Shown: in pieces, positions 34,301 to 43,300 of the stretch
Layout of the letters: every line of letters starts with the position of its first letter
How positions within the stretch are numbered: position 1 is the first letter of the stretch
Origin: Bugula neritina
Taxonomy: Eukaryota > Bryozoa > Gymnolaemata > Cheilostomatida > Bugulidae
DNA: 64,000 nucleotides
Direction: 5' to 3'
NCBI GenBank assembly: GCA_964035545.1
Contig: OZ037770.1
Coordinates: forward strand, 12,904,642-12,968,641
Position numbers and translations under genes: made by a program
Notes under the pieces: generated by a model
Seen by the model: the letters and a program-made list of their open reading frames with translations, nothing else
Told to the model about the DNA's origin: nothing
Databases searched by the model: none

Positions 34301-37300
34301 TAGCTGTCTGTCGGTGCGACAATGACTGTTATAGAATGACACTCTTTACTATGATTACTTGCGTTAGAGTGACACTGTAGCTTATACAGCCTGACTAGGA
34401 ATAGGGAAGGTTTTCAGACGTGATCAGAGTTTACTTGAATCATCAACGTTTATCAAATACTGACCGTAAAACTAAAAGGCACTAACAATGTATATAATAA
34501 ATTATAAGTAGCAGCATGAAATAACAATTCAACATGGCATGTAACTACAGCCCATATTTTTGAAACTTTATAACATGAAAATGTAAGCACAATATATAAA
34601 TGTAAATAGAAGTTTATAACCTCTTTTCTCTCTCTCCTATTCTACTGTTACGTTCATGCTGTGACTTTGCACAGTCTTTCAAGGTAACTAATTACAGTAG
34701 TAAATTGCAATTACAAATAATGCTTTTCTTTGGTTGTCTTACATAAACTTAATAATGCTGCTCTTTGGTAGTCTTACATAAACTTAATAATGCTACTCTT
34801 TGGTAGTCTTACATAAACTTAATAATGCTACTCTTTGGTATTGTTACATAACTCAAAAATGCTGTCTAGACTGACAACATGACACATCATCTCTTTTTGC
34901 TGCAGCCCCAACAGTTTCCATTCTCGTCGATGGATGTTCCATGCATTCACCACTGCCAGCATCAAGTGTGCCAAAACAGATACATGTACCATCTTTGAGA
35001 GCGCATCTTGAACTTGTATGCAGCTGCAAAGGAGTCCAGCAAGTCAATGCCACCCATGTTCCTGTTTTACTCTTCTACAATTGCTGGCATTAGAAACCTT
35101 TGGTCGCTTTGTCTTTTTTCACCCACCGTCTTGCTTCTGCTGTTGGCTCCAATTCCGTAAAAGATGAGAGAATGGTCACAGCTCGATTGTCATACCATAT
35201 AACAGAATTTATGTTATTGTTATCCTCTACTCTGTAATCCATGGAGCCTTGTTGGACCTTGGATATATTTTTTTCTTTGACAGAGGGTGAATCACAAAAA
35301 GCTTCCTCCCCTTTTTCCTTTACTTCATCCTCCTCCAAACTCTAACAAAAAACAGTTACTAAGTCAAAATAGACAGTAAATTTATGAAATTATAATAGAG
35401 ATTAAAAAGAAGTCTGATGAAAGAAGTTGTTTTATAAAAACTTTCTTATTAGCAATAGATATAACATATCTAATTAAAAAAATGAATAATTTAGTTGATT
35501 TACCATAGTGCAGTTTTGTGGCTCATAGTCTTCATCTGAGTCACTTTCTTCAGTGAAGCTGTCGACATCACTTTCATCACAGTTGATGATGTCTAGTACA
35601 TTGTTGGTAGTCAATCTAGGGCGAGCCATCTGTATATTTTGATTACTAAAAGAAAAATGGAAACTAAAACATTTAAACTGAACACTAATAAAAACACAAA
35701 ACAGATTGTTTAGCAAAATAGGAAAATGTGAAGGGTTACCGAGCTGTCTACTGCAAAAAATAGGTTTACAATATTATTCTACCTTAATGCTGAATGTTAT
35801 CCATATATTTTAGATTGCGTAATCTGTAGTGAATAAAACAAATAATCACAATGTTCAAAAACTTTCATGGTGTTGAGGTAGCTGTATATGGGCTGGATAT
35901 TGTATCAATTATTGCCTTAAAAGCCCAATGTAGCACCCGCGCTACACATGCTTTTCAAAGCCAAAAAAGCAGCTCCAAAATAAAGTTAAACTCTGAATAT
36001 TAAGTTAACATGTTGATTAACATCACTGTTTTTTAAATATATATAAAAACTTACTAGCTTCTTACCTTTTTTTGAAGAATATTAACTGAAATATCGAAGA
36101 GACGACCAAACTCCCATGTTTTGAATAAACAAAGAAAATTTGATAGGCAAAAGCAATTTTAGTACAGTTTAGAAACCAGACATTTATTATTACAAAATTA
36201 CACAAAGGTCTCATTGATCTTCTCCATCTGACACGTAGACGGTGTGCTCTCAGTCAGCGTATTCTTCATCATCCTCCGTTGGTGGATACGCCGCTCGCAC
36301 CATACTATAAACACAAGATGGGAGAGCCTTTCTCTCCCCTCTACAGATTTCAGGGTATGTCCAGAAAACTAGGGCTCGATAGGCTAAAAGTCTTCTCTGT
36401 GCATTCAGCATTTGCTTTATTTTTTCTTTAGAAAGATGGCGTGACGGTTCTAAAAGTTCCTCCAGCCTCCTTGGTGGATTGTTGTGCCCAAGAACTTGAA
36501 TTTGGAACACTTAGGCAGGCTTTCTATAACCTGACTACCATAATTTTTCATCCCGATGTTTTCTTGGTCTCCAACTGCTGGCAAATGTTCTGTTTTTTTC
36601 GGCTTATCTTCAATCCCGCTGTCTCTATTTTTCTCTCTCCGAATCTCTAACCTCTCTAATAAAACACAAAAGAGATTGTTTAGCAAAATAGGAAAATGTG
36701 AAGGGTTGCCGAGCTGTCTACTGCAAAAAAATAGGTTTACAATAATTATTATTCTGCCTTAAAGCTGAATGTTATCCATATATTTTAGATTGCGTTATCT
36801 GTAGTGAATAAAACAAATAATCACAATGTTCAAAAACTTTCATGGTGTTGAGGTAACTGTATATGGGCTGGATATTGTATCAATTATTGCCTTAAAAGCC
36901 CAATGTAGCACCCGCACTACACATGCTTTTCAAAGCATAAAAAGCAGCTCCAAAATAAAGTTAAACTCTGAATACTAAGTTAACATGTTGATTACCATCA
37001 CTATTTTTTAAATATATAATAACTTACTAGCTTCTTACCTTTTTTTGAAGAATATTAACTGAAATATCGAAGAGACGACCAAACTCCCATGTTTTTTGAA
37101 TAAACAAAGAAAATTTGATTTAAAAGTGTTTACCTAAGAAGTAACTTGAGTGAAAGTTTGTTATTGAAGTTGATCAAGCAGTTGGTTGGCCAATTTAACA
37201 GAAGTAGGTCATATAATCAAATCTCATTGTTATATTTATACACAATGAATAGGCAAAAGCAATTTTAGTACAGTTTGAAAACCAGATTATTATTACAAAA

Positions 37301-40300
37301 TTACACAAAGGTCTCATTGATCTTCTCCATCTGACACGTAGACGGTGTGCTCTCAGTCAGCGTATTCTTCATCATCCTCCGTTGGTGGATACGCCGCTCG
37401 CACCATACCGTAAACACAAGATGGGAGAGTCCTTCTCTCCCCTCTACGGATGTCAGGGTATGTCCAGAAAACTAGGGCTCGATAGGCTAAAAGTCTTCTC
37501 TGTGCATTCAGCATTTGCTTTATTTTTTTTTTAGAAAGATGGCGTGGCGGTTCTAAAAGTTCCTCCAGCCTCCTTAATGGATTGTTGTGCCCAAGAACTT
37601 GAATTTGGAACACTTAGGCAGGCTTTCTAAACCTGACTACCATACTTTTTCATCCCGATGTTTTCTTGGTCTCCAACTGCTGGCAAATGTTCTGTTTTTT
37701 TCGGCTTATCTTCAATCCCGCTGTCTCTATTTTTCTCTCTCCGAATCTCTAACCTCTCTAATAAAACACAAAAGAGATTGTTTAGCAAAATAGAAAAATG
37801 TGAAGGGTTGCCGAGCTGTCTACTGCAAAAAAATAGGTTTACAATATTATTCTGCCTTAAAGCTGAATGTTATCCATATATTTTAGATTGCGTTATCTGT
37901 AGTGAATAAAACAAATGATCACAATGTTCAAAAACTTTCATGGTGTTGAGGTAACTGTATATGGGCTGGATATTGTATCAATTATTCCCTTAAAAGCCCA
38001 ATGTAGCACCCGCACTACACATGCTTTTCAAAGCCTAAAAAGCAGCTCCAAAATAAAGTTAAACTCTGAATACTAAGTTAACATGTTGATTACCATCACT
38101 ATTTTTTAAATATATAATAACTTACTAGCTTCTTACCTTTTTTTGAAGAATATTAACTGAAATATCGAAGAGACGACCAAACTCCCATGTTTTTTGAATA
38201 AACCAAAAAAATTTGATAGGCAAAAGCAATTTTAGTACAGTTTAGAAACCAGACATTTATTATTACAAAATTACACAAAGGTCTCATTGATCTTCTCCAT
38301 CTGACACGTAGACGGTGTGCTCTCAGTCAGCGTATTCTTCATCATCCTCCGTTGGTGGATACGCCGCTCGCACCATACTATAAACACAAGATGGGAGAGC
38401 CTTTCTCTCCCCTCTACAGATTTCAGGGTATGTCCAGAAAACTAGGGCTCGATAGGCTAAAAGTCTTCTCTGTGCATTCAGCATTTGCTTTATTTTTTCT
38501 TTAGAAAGATGGCGTGACGGTTCTAAAAGTTCCTCCAGCCTCCTTGGTGGATTGTTGTGCCCAAGAACTTGAATTTGGAACACTTAGGCAGGCTTTCTAT
38601 AACCTGACTACCATAATTTTTCATCCCGATGTTTTCTTGGTCTCCAACTGCTGGCAAATGTTCTGTTTTTTTCGGCTTATCTTCAATCCCGCTGTCTCTA
38701 TTTTTCTCTCTCCGAATCTCTAACCTCTCTAATAAAACACAAAAGAGATTGTTTAGCAAAATAGGAAAATGTGAAGGGTTGCCGAGCTGTCTACTGCAAA
38801 AAAATAGGTTTACAATAATTATTATTCTGCCTTAAAGCTGAATGTTATCCATATATTTTAGATTGCGTTATCTGTAGTGAATAAAACAAATAATCACAAT
38901 GTTCAAAAACTTTCATGGTGTTGAGGTAACTGTATATGGGCTGGATATTGTATCAATTATTGCCTTAAAAGCCCAATGTAGCACCCGCACTACACATGCT
39001 TTTCAAAGCCTAAAAAGCAGCTCCAAAATAAAGTTAAACTCTGAATACTAAGTTAACATGTTGATTACCATCACTATTTTTTAAATATATAATAACTTAC
39101 TAGCTTCTTACCTTTTTTTGAAGAATATTAACTGAAATATCGAAGAGACGACCAAACTCCCATGTTTTTTGAATAAACAAAGAAAATTTGATTTAAAAGT
39201 GTTTACCTAAGAAGTAACTTGAGTGAAAGTTTGTTATTGAAGTTGATCAAGCAGTTGGTTGGCCAATTTAACAGAAGTAGGTCATATAATCAAATCTCAT
39301 TGTTATATTTATACACAATGAATAGGCAAAAGCAATTTTAGTACAGTTTGAAAACCAGATTATTATTACAAAATTACACAAAGGTCTCATTGATCTTCTC
39401 CATCTGACACGTAGACGGTGTGCTCTCAGTCAGCGTATTCTTCATCATCCTCCGTTGGTGGATACGCCGCTCGCACCATACCGTAAACACAAGATGGGAG
39501 AGTCCTTCTCTCCCCTCTACGGATGTCAGGGTATGTCCAGAAAACTAGGGCTCGATAGGCTAAAAGTCTTCTCTGTGCATTCAGCATTTGCTTTATTTTT
39601 TTTTTAGAAAGATGGCGTGGCGGTTCTAAAAGTTCCTCCAGCCTCCTTAATGGATTGTTGTGCCCAAGAACTTGAATTTGGAACACTTAGGCAGGCTTTC
39701 TAAACCTGACTACCATACTTTTTCATCCCGATGTTTTCTTGGTCTCCAACTGCTGGCAAATGTTCTGTTTTTTTCGGCTTATCTTCAATCCCGCTGTCTC
39801 TATTTTTCTCTCTCCGAATCTCTAACCTCTCTAATAAAACACAAAAGAGATTGTTTAGCAAAATAGAAAAATGTGAAGGGTTGCCGAGCTGTCTACTGCA
39901 AAAAAATAGGTTTACAATATTATTCTGCCTTAAAGCTGAATGTTATCCATATATTTTAGATTGCGTTATCTGTAGTGAATAAAACAAATGATCACAATGT
40001 TCAAAAACTTTCATGGTGTTGAGGTAACTGTATATGGGCTGGATATTGTATCAATTATTCCCTTAAAAGCCCAATGTAGCACCCGCACTACACATGCTTT
40101 TCAAAGCCTAAAAAGCAGCTCCAAAATAAAGTTAAACTCTGAATACTAAGTTAACATGTTGATTACCATCACTATTTTTTAAATATATAATAACTTACTA
40201 GCTTCTTACCTTTTTTTGAAGAATATTAACTGAAATATCGAAGAGACGACCAAACTCCCATGTTTTTTGAATAAACCAAAAAAATTTGATAGGCAAAAGC

Positions 40301-43300
40301 AATTTTAGTACAGTTTAGAAACCAGACATTTATTATTACAAAATTACACAAAGGTCTCATTGATCTTCTCCATCTGACACGTAGACGGTGTGCTCCCAGT
40401 CAGCGTATTCTTCATCATCCTCCGTTGGTGGATACGCCGCTCGCACCATACTATAAACACAAGATGGCAGAGCCTTTCTCTCCCCTCTACAGATTTCAGG
40501 GTATGTCCAGAAAACTAGGGCTCGATAGGCTGAAAGTCTTCTCTGTGCATTCAGCATTTGCTTTATTTTTTCTTTGGAAAGATGGCGTGACGGTTCTAAG
40601 AGTTCCTCCAGCCTCCTTCTTGGTGGATTGTTGTGCCCAAGAACTTGAATTTGGAACACTTAGGCAGGCTTTCTATAACCTGCCTACCATACTTTTTCAT
40701 CCCGATGTTTTCTTGGTCTCCAACTGCTGGCAAATGTTCTGTTTTCTTTCGGCTTATCTTCAATCCCGCTGTCTCTATTTTTCTCTCTCCGAATCTCTAA
40801 CCTCTCTAATAAAACACAAAAGAGATTGTTTAGCAAAATAGGAAAATGTGAAGGGTTGCCGAGCTGTCTACTGCAAAAAAATAGGTTTACAATATTATTC
40901 TGCCTTAAAGCTGAATGTTATCCATATATTTTAGATTGCGTTATCTGTAGTGAATAAAACAAATAATCACAATGTTCAAAAACTTTCATGGTGTTGAGGT
41001 AACTGTATATGGGCTGGATATTGTATCAATTATTGCCTTAAAAGCCCAATGTAGCACCCGCACTACACATGCTTTTCAAAGCCTAAAAAGCAGCTATAAA
41101 ATAAAGTTAAACTCTGAATACTAAGTTAACATGTTGATTAACATCACTATTTTTTAAATATATAATAACTTACTAGCTTCTTACCTTTTTTTGAAGAATA
41201 TCAACTGAAATATCGAAGAGACGACCAAACTCCCATGTTTTGAATAAACAAAGAAAATTTGATAGGCAAAAGCAATTTTAGTACAGTTTAGAAACCAGAC
41301 ATTTATTATTACAAAATTACACAAAGGTCTCATTGATCTTCTCCATCTGACACGTAGACGGTGTGCTCCCAGTCAGCGTATTCTTCATCATCCTCCGTTG
41401 GTGGATAGGCCGCTCGCACCATACTATAAACACAAGATGGGAGAGCCTTTCTCTCCCCTCTACAGATTTCAGGGTATGTCCAGAAAACTAGGGCTCGATA
41501 GGCTAAAAGTCTTCTCTGTGCATTCAGCATTTGCTTTATTTTTTCTTTAGAAAGATGGCGTGACGGTTCCAAAAGTTCTGCATTTGGGCGTTTAGCTTCT
41601 GCAATCATAATAAATGCAAAAATATATGCCAGTCATACAGTAGCCTACATAATCTGTTGCGTGTGGACGTAGCATTAAATAAAACATAATGCTTCATTCC
41701 TAAACATTGTGAGGTTTTAGATTGACACTTTCCTATGTATGTATTGCCAACAGAAGACAACTGGTACCTGGTACAAAAAAAACTACATAAATTTCATGTT
41801 ACTGCATCTTCTGTCTGGTTTGTGTATTACCATTCATAAAAACATCGAGCTTCACATTTCATGGATTCTGAGATAAGCATGATATATTACAAGTACTCAA
41901 TAATATCACATTTGTGAAGTACATGGTTAGATGTGTTTGAAGCTAGCTGTGTGATGTAAAGGCAAAAATGAATTACCTTGGAATATACAATATGATTGGT
42001 AAGCCAGGCTGTATCATGTCATGTAGATCTTGGGTTAGTGTGACACAGGACACATCTTCCCCTTCCTTGGCTCTCTTGATCCGAGATATTTGATAGTCAG
42101 TGCAGCAAACATTCATCTTCTCGGTCGGCCACGCATGGCATTTGCAACACTTACACCAACTTTCAACAAGATGTGGGACATATATGTTCTATAACAGTTA
42201 TTCAATTGTATTCAATCTTGGATCCCCATTTTTGTCAATATAATTAATTGAACCACATACAGATGATGATGTATAGCTGTCATGCACTTGTATTTGAATT
42301 AAATGGAGTCTAGAAACTCAAACCAAAGATTTAGAATAAGAATGAAGTGAGGGGGGTGATGAAAACCTTTAAGTTGATGTTTATTTTATAGCCAGAACTA
42401 CCAATTAATTATTAGATAACTGGCTAGTAACTAGTAAATAACAAAGTTATTGGGTGAGAACTAACCTCCATTCTCTTCTCTTCACTCATGCCCTGGCTAG
42501 AGTAAGACTGTGACCGAAACTCACTCACCGAAACTCACCTAATTGTGCCCTTGTTGCCACATACCTCCTGTGGCTTCTTGAGCTTAGCCTTCCCTTCTGT
42601 ATTCTTGGGCTTACCCTGGGGGTTAGCTACTTTTACCGTTTCTTTATGTCTTCCTGAGGGTCCGGCTTTAGACCAAGAGTCCATGTCGGGTTCCCCTATA
42701 CCTTCCTTCTCTTTCTCACTATTGCTCATTGTTTGTCTCTCTCTCTCTATATATATATATTGCTTTTCTCAAGTTTTCTAAAACGATATATATATAAAAA
42801 CACATTATTATTTATACCTCTGCATGTTTAGTTCTATTAGGAGGTTTGCTTAGTCCCCCCCCCCCCCCCCCGTCTAGTATGCGTAATTTCTCCTTGTTCA
42901 GAAGGAAATAACTCGCTGTCAACCGTGTCATTTGCTATGGGTAAATCCAGATGTTGACTGTCTGGTGTATCTACTGGGTTATCAATGACATCTTCATTAC
43001 CCTCATCACTGCTGTTACAAGCACTAATACTACTGCTACTATTGGTTGCATTACTATTATTACTTGTTATATCTATGAGACGGCCTCTGCTGTGGTCTAT
43101 ACTACCAGAACTATTTTTAGATCTCAGGTTGGTGAGTAGGAACAGGTGTTTCCTATTTCTCCTAATAACTTTGCTATCCACCTGGACCCAGTAACTTTCA
43201 GGAGTGGTGTCCTTTCTTACAACCACGCCCTGTTTGCCTAGGTCTGTGGGGGAATTAACCCAGGCTAAATCATTAGGCTCCAAATCAGGTAGTTTCTTAG

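Larger units (their letters stand above)
35685..41578. repeat. Tandem array of about 1-kb gene-like units with a 2,073-bp higher-order repeat
   Basis: Six units (plus a partial leftmost one) repeat in head-to-tail order. Spacing between equivalent points (end of the coding frame) is 1103, 970, 1103, 973 and 973 bp. The long units carry an extra segment of about 130 bp ('aagtaacttgagtgaaagtt'). The pair long+short is duplicated as a 2,073-bp block that is almost identical; I noted one difference near 36935 versus 39008. Read on the minus strand, each unit has a short leader with ATGGGAGTTTGG and a 'AAAAAAG|gtaaga' donor, an intron, a coding exon with the C-terminal half of a P2X7-type domain, and AATAAA shortly after the stop. 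Confidence 0.95.

Noticed and set aside
36441-41608. Plus-strand open frames repeated in every array unit
   Set aside because: They mirror the minus-strand P2X7-type exon, whose domain match and poly(A) signals give the coding strand.
41330-41977. Joining the P2X7-type exon ending 41977 directly to array copy 6
   Set aside because: The donor is phase 2 and all nearby acceptors need phase 1; tested intermediate exons gave stops at the junction. Left as an open question.
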